From positions 1-56,254 of IMG/VR virus record IMGVR_UViG_3300042945_000413: DNA of 56,254 nucleotides; one strand, written 5' to 3'. This DNA comes from a virus. Position numbers and translations under genes: made by a program. The notes under the pieces were generated by a model. It was not told where the DNA came from. It worked only from the letters and a program-made list of their open reading frames with translations, and searched no databases. Each line of letters begins with the position of its first letter. Positions within the stretch are counted from its first letter, which is position 1. Below are positions 35,352 to 44,562 of this stretch, piece by piece.

Positions 35352-36010
35352 TTACTCCTTAGAGTATCCTAAACCTGCGTTTATTCCGAATCCTGCTTCT
35401 GAGGCAAAGCTTCCTTGTAATGATAGTACATCACTACCGCTTGCTTTTACTCCAAGAGCCCTTCTTCGTATGTCGTCAAATGTAGGACCTTCTTTTTCTT
35501 GTTCATCATTTAAGTTTACTCCCTGAAGAGATGCTAAGAATTTTCTTTTCTCATCTTCAGTTTTTTGCATTGCCTTAAATGTTTGTATCAGTTCTGGCAT
35601 TGAGAGGCTTTCTTCTAATTCTTCGTAATTTTTCCAATTACCTAAAAGAAAAACTTCTCCTAATAAAGCGGCTAAATCTAGTTCTGACCAGCCAGAACCG
35701 CTGCCGCTAGAAGGTTTGGGTCGTCAAGTTTAATTCCACCACATACTTCTAGAATTCTATTAATGGTAGGCATGTCTAGTGCATCTTCCAGTTTATCTTT
35801 ATCAGCTACCAATTCTGGTACCTGAGATTCAATTGCAATTCCGCATGCTGTAATTAGAATTGTAAGTGTTTCGTCTTCTCCTGACGAAGTTTCTGTTTTT
35901 TTAATTTCTGCCATGAACTTTCTTAAAGCTTTAATAGTCAATGGTTTTAGTTTTACCTTTGAGCCATTTTGAAGTTCAATTTCTTCTATGTCGTATACTG
36001 TTGTAGCCAA
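35352..36010 (-). CDS. Tail assembly chaperone, -1 frameshift fusion product
   Basis: Joining the 35678-36010 frame to the frame that ends at 35352 by a -1 slip at CCCAAAC gives about 219 residues. The second frame is open from the slip site through SGWSELDLAALLGEVFLLGN to the end, and its first ATG (35600) has no convincing ribosome site. This is the gpG-gpGT arrangement that most siphoviruses keep just before the tape measure gene. The fusion helps load tail tube subunits on the tape measure. Confidence 0.8.
35678..36010 (-). CDS. Tail assembly chaperone, short form
   Basis: 110 residues with a TTG start behind a strong AGGAGG ribosome site. Acidic and helical after an N-terminal strand pair (IELQNGSKVKLKPLTIKALR). 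It is the unshifted product; the slip site is 11 codons before its stop. Its place between the major tail protein and the tape measure gene is the standard one. Confidence 0.85.
   Translation of the reverse strand: MATTVYDIEEIELQNGSKVKLKPLTIKALRKFMAEIKKTETSSGEDETLTILITACGIAIESQVPELVADKDKLEDALDMPTINRILEVCGGIKLDDPNLLAAAVLAGQN
35714..35720 (-). other. -1 frameshift slippery site
   Basis: CCCAAAC on the minus strand, read as C-CCA-AAC in the zero frame, which is the X-XXY-YYZ form. The -1 frame continues for 120 codons to 35352. Confidence 0.8.
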
Positions 36011-36036
36011 TTTATCCTCCTAGGATTGTCTTAATT

Positions 36037-36065
36037 ATTATAACATAATGGTATTATCACTACAA
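36037..36065 (-). promoter_or_regulatory. Promoter for the chaperone and tape measure genes
   Basis: TTGTAG, 17 bases, TATAAT with a TG-n extension (ATGTTATAAT) on the minus strand, between the terminator of the major tail gene and the chaperone start. Confidence 0.5.
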
Positions 36066-36095
36066 ATAGAAAGGCCCCCAAATTAATGGGGGCCT
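36064..36095 (-). terminator. Terminator after the major tail protein gene
   Basis: AGGCCCCCA-TTAATT-TGGGGGCCT on the minus strand, a perfect 9-base stem, followed by TTCTATTTG. It would limit read-through from the highly expressed tail gene. Confidence 0.8.
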
Positions 36096-36116
36096 CTATA
36101 ATTTAAATTAGTTAAA

Positions 36117-36824
36117 TTAAACTGTTAACACACGGTCAATAATCTTACCGTATTCTGAGCCAGAGTAGTTAGCATCTGGTAGAAGACGGAATGTTACTGG
36201 GAATGTGGTTGGAGTGGTACGTGCAAGTGAGAATTGTGACTGTTGTACAGACAATACTCGACGAGCATAATATACACGCTCTGATGCGGTTGAGCTAGCT
36301 GTTGGAGCTAGACCTACTGCAATTAATTGACGCTCTGTTGGAGCCGCTCCTAGGGAACCTGCCTCAAGACCTAAAACGTCTTTCTTAGTTAGTCCAGTTC
36401 CTGATGTTGATAAAGATGATGCATTCTGTCCGAATACCGCTACAATGTTTTCTAGAGTACCTTCTGACATTTCTGTTGCAATCATAACCTCCATTGCAGA
36501 TTTAAACAGCTTAGCTGTATCTAGCAATTGGTCAACGGTTACTGAATCGTATGTTGGGTTGTAAGTAATTTGAAGACCGTTGTTAGTAAAACCAACGTTA
36601 CGATATCCAAACTTACCTGCTTCTTGATCTACTGCATTTAATGAAGTTGTGTATGAAACTCCTGATGCGAAAGCTGGTACACCAACTGTTGTTGCACCTG
36701 AAGCTACCGCTACACCTGCTTCTGCGTTAGCAATATAATCTGCATCGTTTACGTCAACTGTTGATAAAAACAGTGGTGACGCACCAACGAGAATATTTTT
36801 TGCATTACCTACGGATTGTGCCAT
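36117..36824 (-). CDS. Major tail protein
   Basis: 235 residues, beta-rich, high in Ala, Ser, Thr and Val, with few charged residues. It has its own promoter, a long leader, a strong AGGAGGAAAC ribosome site and a dedicated terminator, and its codon choice is slightly more GC-rich than its neighbours, as is the capsid gene; all point to high expression. It lies just before the chaperones and tape measure, the standard slot for the tail tube subunit. Confidence 0.8.
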   Translation of the reverse strand: MAQSVGNAKNILVGASPLFLSTVDVNDADYIANAEAGVAVASGATTVGVPAFASGVSYTTSLNAVDQEAGKFGYRNVGFTNNGLQITYNPTYDSVTVDQLLDTAKLFKSAMEVMIATEMSEGTLENIVAVFGQNASSLSTSGTGLTKKDVLGLEAGSLGAAPTERQLIAVGLAPTASSTASERVYYARRVLSVQQSQFSLARTTPTTFPVTFRLLPDANYSGSEYGKIIDRVLTV

Positions 36825-36905
36825 AGTTTTGTTTCCTCCTATATTTCAATATATATATATTTAAATCTTAAGTTCAAGCTGGCTAGGCTTCTTTCCTCAT
36901 GTCCT

Positions 36906-36934
36906 ATAATACGGCATAATGAGGTCTAAAGCAA
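36906..36934 (-). promoter_or_regulatory. Promoter for the major tail protein gene
   Basis: TTGCTT, 17 bases, TATTAT on the minus strand, about 80 bases before the ATG. The AT-rich leader between has a strong ribosome site. Confidence 0.45.
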
Positions 36935-36935
36935 T

Positions 36936-37448
36936 TTAAAGAAATCGACCAGTTTGGTCTGTTATTCTTGAATATTTAGCCTCTAAAATAATGTCTGTTG
37001 ACAGGAAGCCTTTTAGCTCTTCGGATGGTTCGGTAGGGGATATATCGGCTATAAAAATACTATGGAATTTAAACTTGTTATTTAGGGACTCAAACCTATT
37101 TACATCTTTTGCAGAGTCATCCATTCTCCTAAATAGGTCGGTCATAAAATTTCTTATTTCATTAATTTCTGAGACATCTGTGGAGTAAACTGTAAAGAGA
37201 ATTTGCTCACAGCATATTAGCCAGTTGTCCTCGTATGAAAGACCAATCTTGTCATAAATTATATGCTTTTTTCCACTCAAGAATTGGTTCATTTCTGGAG
37301 ATTGTTGGACTGGAATAATAGGGACTATTGCACTTCCTACGTTATCGCTATAATAATCATCCTCATCAAATATCTTTGCCTCTAATAGTTCTGCCCATAA
37401 GAATTTTCTTATTTCTAGCATAGCGTCTAATTTAAAATTGGCTGTCAT
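36936..37448 (-). CDS. Tail terminator or completion protein
   Basis: 170 residues. Start MTANFKLDAMLEIRKFLWAE; later strands around WLICCEQILFTVYSTDVSEI fit the fold of tail terminator proteins. Position between the connector genes and the major tail protein is typical. ATGA overlap with the gene before. Confidence 0.65.
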   Translation of the reverse strand: MTANFKLDAMLEIRKFLWAELLEAKIFDEDDYYSDNVGSAIVPIIPVQQSPEMNQFLSGKKHIIYDKIGLSYEDNWLICCEQILFTVYSTDVSEINEIRNFMTDLFRRMDDSAKDVNRFESLNNKFKFHSIFIADISPTEPSEELKGFLSTDIILEAKYSRITDQTGRFL

Positions 37449-38218
37449 ATCATTGACGCTCCAAATGCTTTTTCTGATGCTGCGTCCGCCATTGATCTAA
37501 TTAAATTTGGAGAAAATGAGTACTTAACTGTTCTGATTGTGGCTGGAATTCTTAGAGCCCTTAGTGACTCTGAATTAAATAGTTCTTTAAATCCAGATTT
37601 TTTAATAGAACTATTTACCAATTCCCCACTAAAGAATCTTGAATATTGTAATTTAAATTGATTCATTACACTAGTTCCTCCTGGCCTTTTAACGGTCACT
37701 GAGGCACCTTTAGGCATAAACACTGTATTACCATCAACTTCAAATACTAACCTCTCAGAATGGCGTGGAGCAATTTTAAGGGGCATGCCAGCTTCCATGA
37801 TAGAAGCTTTTGCTGCAAATACATGTCTACGTTTACTATTTGATGCTGGGACTAATGACTTAGACATAAGGAATTCAAAATCAATTTTAAACGATATTCC
37901 TTCAGAATCTATAGATGTTAACTTAAATAATCTAGCATTCTTATTTCCAGACTTTTTCCATTCATATACATGGTGAAATGATTTAGGCTTTGTTCTTGCC
38001 TGAGCATCTATATAATTTCCAAAATCTTTTTCTATTTGAGTAAATACTATTTTTTTAAAAGAATTTTTAAACTTTTTGCTATTACTTAGTTTGGCTATTA
38101 CATTAGCTTGGTAATATAAGGCTGCTGATATTTGCGCCACATTACTATCATTAATGGCGCCCTTTGGATTTTTATTATACATTAATCTCTCAAGACCAGA
38201 AGCAGCCTGGAGAAGCAT
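37445..38218 (-). CDS. Neck or head-tail joining protein
   Basis: 257 residues from the ATG at 38218; a TTG at 38233 would add 5 residues. Basic, with a helical N-terminal part and strands in the middle. Its order between the head closure gene and the tail terminator suggests an HK97 gp10-like neck protein, though it is longer than most. Confidence 0.55.
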   Translation of the reverse strand: MLLQAASGLERLMYNKNPKGAINDSNVAQISAALYYQANVIAKLSNSKKFKNSFKKIVFTQIEKDFGNYIDAQARTKPKSFHHVYEWKKSGNKNARLFKLTSIDSEGISFKIDFEFLMSKSLVPASNSKRRHVFAAKASIMEAGMPLKIAPRHSERLVFEVDGNTVFMPKGASVTVKRPGGTSVMNQFKLQYSRFFSGELVNSSIKKSGFKELFNSESLRALRIPATIRTVKYSFSPNLIRSMADAASEKAFGASMI

Positions 38219-38222
38219 TGCG

Positions 38223-38651
38223 TTAGATTCCAATTTGCTGATTCTCCGATCTCTTTAGGGATGAGTTATAAGCAATCACTCTTCCAAATGGATCTGTCAT
38301 TGGTGTTGTTCCCATTACTTCAAATACTGTTGGGGTCTCGTTTGGATAATTAATTTCATTCCAGATTGTGTTACCCTCAACATCTCTTATGTTGGTTACT
38401 TTTTCTCTGGCCGTTAATTTTTCAGAAGTTCTTACCTGGATGATTTGATCATTTAAATACTTGTTTGAAAATATTTGTTTGTCGCTAGAACGAGTCGTTG
38501 CAGAGTTGCTGATTACACCCTTTGCGTGACATGCAATTGTTTTATAGTAATTCCATTCTTTTACAATTGCGCCCGTATCTTCATTTTGAATTTCAGACTG
38601 TCTATAAACATCTAAATTCATAGACAAGACAGAGTCTACGATGCTACTCAT
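38223..38651 (-). CDS. Head closure protein
   Basis: 142 residues. The beta-barrel-like order (MNLDVYRQSEIQNEDTGAIV, then FEVMGTTPMTDPFGRVIAYN) fits SPP1 gp16-type stoppers that seal the portal. TAATG junction with the connector gene. Confidence 0.65.
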   Translation of the reverse strand: MSSIVDSVLSMNLDVYRQSEIQNEDTGAIVKEWNYYKTIACHAKGVISNSATTRSSDKQIFSNKYLNDQIIQVRTSEKLTAREKVTNIRDVEGNTIWNEINYPNETPTVFEVMGTTPMTDPFGRVIAYNSSLKRSENQQIGI

Positions 38652-39631
38652 TATATAATCTCTGCTTTAATTGTTAAGACATATTCGGCTAAAAGATTAT
38701 CTGCTAGGGCATTACCTGTGCCAGTGTAGGCATCTCCCCTGTACTCAAAGTCCCAGTCAAATGTCGATATAGACTTTACGTACTTGTTGCGCCATACAGT
38801 ATCTTTAGAAAAATAATCTTTCATCAATTCAGCTGTTGCTAATTCTACGTTCTCAGGAACCTTTTCCCAGCCAAATCTTGCAAATACTTTGTAGGGAACT
38901 CCAGAGTTAAACACTCCTGAATAATCGTGAATGCTTGGAGGAACCATTCCATTAGCAGTGTATACGGTATTGTCTACAATTCCTGCTCTATTAATTCTAA
39001 TTCCATATCCGCTTTCAGAAATTTGAACTGGAAAGTTCCAGTTGTCAATATTGTTGATGTTATCTAAAAGCAATATGTCGTTTACGGACAAAGTGTGTAA
39101 CTTATTTATTTTAGCTGGTAGAGGAAGGGTATCATACTCATGCCCATATACCATTACAGTTTCATCATAAAGATAAAACTTTTGACCTGTGTATTGCTCT
39201 ATTTGCTTACGAGCATATCTTTCTGCTCTAATTAATTCCTTGTAAGACTTATATGATGGGTCTGAAGAATCTGTGCTGTATCCAAGATCTTGAATATAGT
39301 TAAAATCTACGTATGGAGTTATTACTTGTATCTCATCTGTTCTTACTACCGCCACTCCTCCCACGGAGTATTCCCAACTAACCTTTAATGTCTTGTTTCT
39401 ATTTGTAAGAGCATAAGGGACGTTAACATAATATGTTCCAGGATTATTTTCGTCTAGGGTAGAAGTTATTGTGTTAAGTACGGTTGTTGATAGTACGGCA
39501 GGACTAATTGTTGCATCTAGCGTTACGTCATATATTTTTACAACAGGCAAGGCGTCAGCATCTGCAATGTCACCATTCCAAAAGATCTGATGGACAATCG
39601 GTGATTGTGAATTAATTAATATCTCTGCCAT
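38651..39631 (-). CDS. Head-tail connector with N-terminal Ig-like domain
   Basis: 326 residues. The first 110 form a beta-rich, Ig-like domain (PGTYYVNVPYALTNRNKTLK). The rest is helical and resembles gp6/gp15-type adaptors: RAERYARKQIEQYTGQKFYL and ELATAELMKDYFSKDT are typical. It probably sits under the portal. The added N-terminal domain is unusual in length. Confidence 0.7.
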   Translation of the reverse strand: MAEILINSQSPIVHQIFWNGDIADADALPVVKIYDVTLDATISPAVLSTTVLNTITSTLDENNPGTYYVNVPYALTNRNKTLKVSWEYSVGGVAVVRTDEIQVITPYVDFNYIQDLGYSTDSSDPSYKSYKELIRAERYARKQIEQYTGQKFYLYDETVMVYGHEYDTLPLPAKINKLHTLSVNDILLLDNINNIDNWNFPVQISESGYGIRINRAGIVDNTVYTANGMVPPSIHDYSGVFNSGVPYKVFARFGWEKVPENVELATAELMKDYFSKDTVWRNKYVKSISTFDWDFEYRGDAYTGTGNALADNLLAEYVLTIKAEII

Positions 39632-39646
39632 ATTAAAAGGCTTAGA

Positions 39647-40042
39647 TTAGTTATAGAAGTCTTGAACTTCCTTTGGTGTGGCTAATCTAAAACCTTCCTC
39701 CCTATCAAAAATTTCTTGAGCTTGTTCTTCAGACATTGCTACAAATGGGTGTGTACTTGTAAATGTAAATCCCATAGCATCGTATCTATGATTTGCTCTT
39801 TCCATTCTAACTAAAACTGAATCTTTGTCTTGACTCTTTTTAGCATCAAATCTTGGTAAAACTTCAATCTCTTCTTTATTGTCGTCTATGTCTTTAATAG
39901 TCTTTTGATATATTGACCATGTCACGCCTTCTTCAGCTAATGATGCAATGATATCGTTCTTGCTTTTTAATGCTTGTATGTCTACGCCAAAGTCTTCGGC
40001 TATTTTTTTTATTTCAGATAGTTTTAATGTCTCAAATGACAT
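39647..40042 (-). CDS. Small head-region protein with SAP/Rho-N-like start
   Basis: 131 residues. Residues 1-40 (LKLSEIKKIAEDFGVDIQAL, then KNDIIASLAEEG) have the helix-extended-loop-helix pattern of SAP or Rho N-terminal domains. The rest contains PFVAMSEEQAQEIFDREEGF. It follows the capsid gene behind a terminator and a new promoter. It may bind DNA or the capsid. Confidence 0.65.
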   Translation of the reverse strand: MSFETLKLSEIKKIAEDFGVDIQALKSKNDIIASLAEEGVTWSIYQKTIKDIDDNKEEIEVLPRFDAKKSQDKDSVLVRMERANHRYDAMGFTFTSTHPFVAMSEEQAQEIFDREEGFRLATPKEVQDFYN

Positions 40043-40067
40043 ATATTCTCCTTAGTCTAGTTCTTTA

Positions 40068-40096
40068 ATTATATCATTACTAAATTCAAATGAAAA
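40068..40096 (-). promoter_or_regulatory. Promoter after the capsid terminator
   Basis: TTTTCA, 17 bases, TATAAT with TG extension (ATGATATAAT) on the minus strand. It would drive the connector genes. Confidence 0.5.
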
Positions 40097-40122
40097 GCCC
40101 CCAAAATTAATTGGGGGCTTTT
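40093..40122 (-). terminator. Terminator after the major capsid gene
   Basis: AAAAGCCCCCAA-TTAATT-TTGGGGGCTTTT on the minus strand, a perfect 12-base stem that could work on both strands. Confidence 0.85.
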
Positions 40123-40140
40123 ATTTAGACTAATTCCTAA

Positions 40141-41199
40141 TTAGGAAGCAATCTTAACGTTCTTTACTACTACCCAAGCGTCTGCTTGCTCAATTTGAAC
40201 GCCAACACGAGTATACATTGTGTACTCGATTGAGTCCTTCTTTGGCCAGAAGAATCGGTATACAGTTACATCACGCTTGATACCAATAACTACGTTATTT
40301 GGGAATGTCAAGTGGACGTCACCGTGTGATCCTGTTGCTCCTGAGTATGAGCCAGTTTGTGTCTCGCTTAGTAGCGGAACTTCAACAATTGGAATACCAA
40401 ATGCGAAAGGTGCTACGTATCCTGCTGGACCGCCTAGTGGCTGTACGCCTCCACGGATAACGCTTGAAGCGATATCTTGTGGGTTAGCTGATCCATCTGC
40501 ACCAAGTAATGATGCTGAGTATAAGTAATCTTGAATCAAGTTTGAACCTGACAAGAAGCGAAGGTCTGTACGACGTTGCTTGTACTTACGTGGAAGTGCC
40601 TTTAATGCGCTATTAAATGTAGCACGACTAATTGCGGCTCCACCTGCATCTACTACGTGACCGTTTGCTTTTGCAAGCTTAACTGTTCCGTCAAATGCTT
40701 TGTAAAGTTGATCAGATGATAGAGCTGTGTTTCCGTTAAGAACCAAGTCTTCAATATCATTACCAGCCTGTGTTGCCATCAGACGTGCAATATGATCTTC
40801 TAGATCTGCACCTTCAATGTTGTCTTCTAGAGACTCAGTTGAAAGTTCCCAATCTAGACGTAACTTCTTTGTTGTCAAAGAAATTTTTGAGAATGTCACA
40901 GCAGAGTTGCCACTGTTTGCGTCATCTCCTTCTGTCGCAAGCTTCATAAGCTTTTCGCCTACGCCCATGCGATCAATTTCAGTTGTATCAGATTTCATTC
41001 TAACGGTACGTGCGACTTTACCAATTACGGTTGCGTCGAACATGTAGTCTAGAAATCGAGCTGATTGTTCTGGATTAAGTAATCCACCATTGCCACTTTC
41101 TGACCCTGTGTGAATTCCCTCTCCTCCAGTTGTTGAAGCGAAAGTGCCTGTGGCTGTTGTGCCAGTTGCAATTGCCTTTTCTAATAATTCATTGCTCAT
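40141..41199 (-). CDS. Major capsid protein, HK97 fold
   Basis: 352 residues. The N-terminal 30 residues are Gly/Thr/Ser-rich, then NPEQSARFLDYMFDATVIGK and an E-loop-like strand pair, LRLDWELSTESLEDN, as in HK97-type capsids. The C-terminal domain ends with VGVQIEQADAWVVVKNVKIA. It directly follows the protease-scaffold gene and is closed by a strong terminator. Codon use is richer in G and C, as expected for high expression. Confidence 0.9.
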   Translation of the reverse strand: MSNELLEKAIATGTTATGTFASTTGGEGIHTGSESGNGGLLNPEQSARFLDYMFDATVIGKVARTVRMKSDTTEIDRMGVGEKLMKLATEGDDANSGNSAVTFSKISLTTKKLRLDWELSTESLEDNIEGADLEDHIARLMATQAGNDIEDLVLNGNTALSSDQLYKAFDGTVKLAKANGHVVDAGGAAISRATFNSALKALPRKYKQRRTDLRFLSGSNLIQDYLYSASLLGADGSANPQDIASSVIRGGVQPLGGPAGYVAPFAFGIPIVEVPLLSETQTGSYSGATGSHGDVHLTFPNNVVIGIKRDVTVYRFFWPKKDSIEYTMYTRVGVQIEQADAWVVVKNVKIAS

Positions 41200-41217
41200 A
41201 ATTTGTTTACCTACCCT

Positions 41218-42522
41218 TTATTTAAATAGTTCGTTTACGGAACCGAGGAAAGAACCATTCCATTTTGATTTTTGGATTTTTACTTCCTGAGACCCGCCAA
41301 GGTCTGAGGACTTCTTAATTGCAGTCTCTGATTCTACTGCATCGACACGCTTTTCTACACCATCAATCGTGTTTTTGATGTTCTCAACAGTTTTGTTGAG
41401 TTCTGAGTGTTGTTCTGCCAACTCTGATATTCTGGCTTCTACGCTCTTGCTAAAAGATTCAACTGTTTCTTTAATAGTTGTAACTTGTGCTGCATTTGCT
41501 TCTGAAGCCTTGCTTAGAGTTTCTGAGAAAAAGCCTTTTAGGTCACCTAACATTTTTGCAAAATCAGGTTCATCAACGACGACTTCTGAGACGTCTGCTG
41601 CTTTTTCAACGATTTCGGCAGAAGCATCTGCTACTACATCTTCTGTAACAGCTTTTTCAATTACTGCTTCTGCAGGGATTGAAACTTCTACTGGAGCAGT
41701 TTCTTCAACTGCTACTGTTTCTGTGTTTTCTGACACTTCATTACCTCCTTTTGCGTTTGCCTGTTTTGCTATTTGTGTTTCAGGCAACGTAAATCTTGAC
41801 TTCTTAAATGAAGCAAGAATTTTATCTATTTCTTTTGCTTTGTTAACATCGTTAGTTTCTACCCAGCCAATTAAACTTGCTAGTTTGCCAGTTACTGGTG
41901 AGGTATAGGTTGCTTCTGTTGACATAAATACGGAATCACTATCTTCACAATAAAAAATATTTTCCGTAATGGTATCTGCTGCTATTCCTTTAAAAATTAA
42001 TTGTCCATTCATTTTTTGAATAGATAAAATATTACATAATTCATTTGCTGGTGAATCTACAACTGATAGTTCTATCAATGAGTATTCTTTAATAAATCTT
42101 ACTGGATTTCCTGTAGACTTATTTACTTCGTTTTCTGAATCTACAATCTTTCCGCCAATTGAAAATCCTTGAAGAGTTCCGTCTAAAACCTTTTCCCAGG
42201 TATCTTGTGCGCCTTTTGATATGTATGCATCTACATATACTCCATTATAAAATTCACCTGATTTTGTATCGTAATAAGTTTCTGGTCTAAATGAAACCAT
42301 TTTACCAACTGCATTGGATGAATGCATTTCTCTGATATTGCCTCTAAAACCTTCAAAAGCTTTTAAGCTTGCCTCTGCGGTTACAACATCTCCTGTTTGA
42401 TCAATGTTGTCTAGTGTTGCAAAACCAGAAACTGTTCTCTTTTCACGATTGACTTTTGTGAAAGGAATAGATAAACTAATATCATCGCCATTACTGGACC
42501 AATAAGATTTTTCGATATTCAT
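41218..42522 (-). CDS. Prohead protease fused to a scaffold-like tail
   Basis: 434 residues from the ATG at 42522; the frame is open 12 codons further to a TTG, but that lies in a hairpin. The first 170 residues fit the S78 (HK97) prohead protease: GFATLDNIDQTGD, catalytic-type His 67 (REMHSS) and Ser 121 (GFSIGGK). The C-terminal half is acidic, rich in Glu, Val and Ala and then a long coiled coil, as expected for a scaffold. The protease would remove the scaffold during head maturation. Confidence 0.85.
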   Translation of the reverse strand: MNIEKSYWSSNGDDISLSIPFTKVNREKRTVSGFATLDNIDQTGDVVTAEASLKAFEGFRGNIREMHSSNAVGKMVSFRPETYYDTKSGEFYNGVYVDAYISKGAQDTWEKVLDGTLQGFSIGGKIVDSENEVNKSTGNPVRFIKEYSLIELSVVDSPANELCNILSIQKMNGQLIFKGIAADTITENIFYCEDSDSVFMSTEATYTSPVTGKLASLIGWVETNDVNKAKEIDKILASFKKSRFTLPETQIAKQANAKGGNEVSENTETVAVEETAPVEVSIPAEAVIEKAVTEDVVADASAEIVEKAADVSEVVVDEPDFAKMLGDLKGFFSETLSKASEANAAQVTTIKETVESFSKSVEARISELAEQHSELNKTVENIKNTIDGVEKRVDAVESETAIKKSSDLGGSQEVKIQKSKWNGSFLGSVNELFK

Positions 42523-42545
42523 ATGCTTAATTTTATCTTTGTATA

Positions 42546-42572
42546 CATAAAAAGGCAAATAACTAGTTGCCT
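42546..42572 (-). terminator. Weak hairpin between portal and protease genes
   Basis: AGGCAA-CTAGTTAT-TTGCCT followed by TTTTA on the minus strand. A 6-base stem, so probably only a partial stop. Confidence 0.4.
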
Positions 42573-42577
42573 AATAA

Positions 42578-44164
42578 TTAAGCTGTGGTTCTACCCTCAC
42601 CTTTTGGATTTCTGGCCTCCCCAGAAATATCGGGAGAATTTGCAGATCTCTCCTGAGTTCTTTGTCTTGAATTACCAGCCTGGGCTCTTTGCTCTGCCGC
42701 TCCCTGTGCTTTTAAATCAACGACATCATCTCCGCCATCCCTAGGAACCATGCCCTTTCTAATTCTAACTTCATTTGGGGTAATTACTTGCATTCTTAAA
42801 TATCGCTCATCAATTTTAGACTGAGTGTCCTCATCTGTTAAAGTTAATTCATTAAATTTAAGCATTAATGCATCTGTTTTTTCTGAAATAATTCTATTTA
42901 ATTTTTTCTCTAAAATATCTTGTGCTGGTCTACATACTTGCTCTTTAAACATTTTATCTGCATCACGAGCAGACGCCAAACTAATTCCCTCTGGAACCCC
43001 TATTTTATTTATAGGAACTCTATGAGCTAATAGTATTTCATCTCTATTTGATTTACGATAAACATTAAATGAAGACTCTTGAGAGTTTGCCTCAATTGGC
43101 TCCATTTTAAATTCAACTTTTGAGTCTGGGCTATCTGGTGGAAGTGGGACATATAGAGATCTATGATTTTTACCCTTTAGCCCTACTTGAAAAAACTCCA
43201 ATAGTTTTCTTTCAGATTCTGGTGAGAGCTTTGCGCCCTTAACAGTAATTATATATCTTGGAACTGCTTTATTTTCAAAATAATCTAAATTATATTTACC
43301 AGCAAACTCATTGCCAGCCATTGATGTTTGTGCTGCGACTATATCTGGCAAGCCATAGTAATTGTTCATTGGTGTATATTTCTTTAAATGAATAATTTCA
43401 TTTGGTCTATCTGTTCCGTCGGCTATTGGATTAGGAGTTTCTTGATCACCGAAATTTCTAAAGTATACGGCTTTTCCGTATAACAATTGAATAAATCCAT
43501 CACGCAAACGACGAACACGCATGGTCTTAGCTGGGATATGTCCGACATATCCTATGTTTCCTGAAGTAGTTCTACCAATTTCAATAAATCCATTACCCGT
43601 AGCTTCTAAATCTGTATAGGCTTTAATTAATGTTTCTGTAAATGTTTCTTCTTCATTTGTTTCTTCTAGCCAATTATCTAAATCTTGGCGAAGCTTGTTT
43701 AATTTTCTACGTGCTCTATCTAATTGTTTGTCGTCTGAAATATTGTCTAAAGCATCATTTGCTTTTTTTGTTTCTATAAATGTATACCCAAGTCCTACAA
43801 TATTTGCAACCTTTGCATTAATTGCTGCGTAGTTGTACGGTGATATTTCATAAATTTTTGAAAGGTATTCTAGGTTATAGACTGGTTGAACCAAATCGAA
43901 CATTGCATATCCAGTAACTGCCTGTTGCAATAAATTTTGTTGCGTTCCAGTTCCGTCTTGACCAATAAATCTTTTTGAAAACTCTCTAGACATTTTTCGT
44001 CTAAAATTAGTGCTGAGGCCATTAACTTTTTTTAATTCTGATTCTCCGATATTAAATGGGTCATTATCTACTACAACCTCTTTGCTATTAAATCTTGCCC
44101 AATCAGCAGAATTTGATATATCTATATTTTGAACAAACTCTGTATCATCATTAATAAATTCCAT
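42578..44164 (-). CDS. Portal protein
   Basis: 528 residues. Features of siphovirus portals: QPVYNLEYLSKIYEISPYNY near the start, a helical central domain, then NEIIHLKKYTPMNNYYGLPD and ENKAVPRYIITVKGAKLSPE. It forms the ring for DNA entry. A Pro/Gly/Arg-rich C-terminal tail follows. Confidence 0.85.
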   Translation of the reverse strand: MEFINDDTEFVQNIDISNSADWARFNSKEVVVDNDPFNIGESELKKVNGLSTNFRRKMSREFSKRFIGQDGTGTQQNLLQQAVTGYAMFDLVQPVYNLEYLSKIYEISPYNYAAINAKVANIVGLGYTFIETKKANDALDNISDDKQLDRARRKLNKLRQDLDNWLEETNEEETFTETLIKAYTDLEATGNGFIEIGRTTSGNIGYVGHIPAKTMRVRRLRDGFIQLLYGKAVYFRNFGDQETPNPIADGTDRPNEIIHLKKYTPMNNYYGLPDIVAAQTSMAGNEFAGKYNLDYFENKAVPRYIITVKGAKLSPESERKLLEFFQVGLKGKNHRSLYVPLPPDSPDSKVEFKMEPIEANSQESSFNVYRKSNRDEILLAHRVPINKIGVPEGISLASARDADKMFKEQVCRPAQDILEKKLNRIISEKTDALMLKFNELTLTDEDTQSKIDERYLRMQVITPNEVRIRKGMVPRDGGDDVVDLKAQGAAEQRAQAGNSRQRTQERSANSPDISGEARNPKGEGRTTA

Positions 44165-44499
44165 TAAGGCTTTCCTCCATTTTTAATTGAATCTTTGTAT
44201 ACGCCGATATCTAGCGGATCTGGTGTTAGACCCCAATCTAATCTTTGTTTTTGATGTTCAAATTCTTCATCATCGATTTTACGTCTGCCTGATAAAAATT
44301 TAGGTTGGCCTTCGTATATTCCAAATGATCTTACTTCTCTAGCCAATAAATCTATCTTTGATCGATTACCTTTTTTAGCTGTTATTGATAAAAAGTTTCC
44401 ATCGTCATCGCCAATCCATCTTCCGTCTGGCATTTCCCATACGTATATTCCTAAAGTTGTTTCTTCTATTACTTTTTGATTAACATTTTTAATATCCAT
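44164..44499 (-). CDS. Small protein before the portal
   Basis: 111 residues with strands LGIYVWEMPDGRWIGDDDGN and a basic C-terminal half. Position before the portal is conserved in some phages, but I do not know the family. TAATG junction with the portal gene; it is the first gene of the head operon after a promoter-like site. Confidence 0.6.
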   Translation of the reverse strand: MDIKNVNQKVIEETTLGIYVWEMPDGRWIGDDDGNFLSITAKKGNRSKIDLLAREVRSFGIYEGQPKFLSGRRKIDDEEFEHQKQRLDWGLTPDPLDIGVYKDSIKNGGKP

Positions 44500-44508
44500 T
44501 AGGTATTA

Positions 44509-44537
44509 ATTCTACCATTACTTGTGGTTAAAGTCCA
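44509..44537 (-). promoter_or_regulatory. Candidate promoter of the head operon
   Basis: TGGACT, 17 bases, TAGAAT with TG extension (ATGGTAGAAT) on the minus strand, 10 bases before the ATG at 44499. Confidence 0.4.
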
Positions 44538-44542
44538 TATTT

Positions 44543-44559
44543 TGTCAAGACAATTGACA
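44543..44559. repeat. Inverted repeat upstream of the head operon
   Basis: TGTCAA-GACAA-TTGACA, a perfect 6-base inverted repeat just before the candidate promoter. It may be a protein-binding site. Confidence 0.3.
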
Positions 44560-44562
44560 GGA

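Noticed and set aside
35352-35600. Separate 82-residue gene
   Set aside because: The frame is open far upstream of its first ATG to the CCCAAAC slip site, so it is the second part of the frameshift product.
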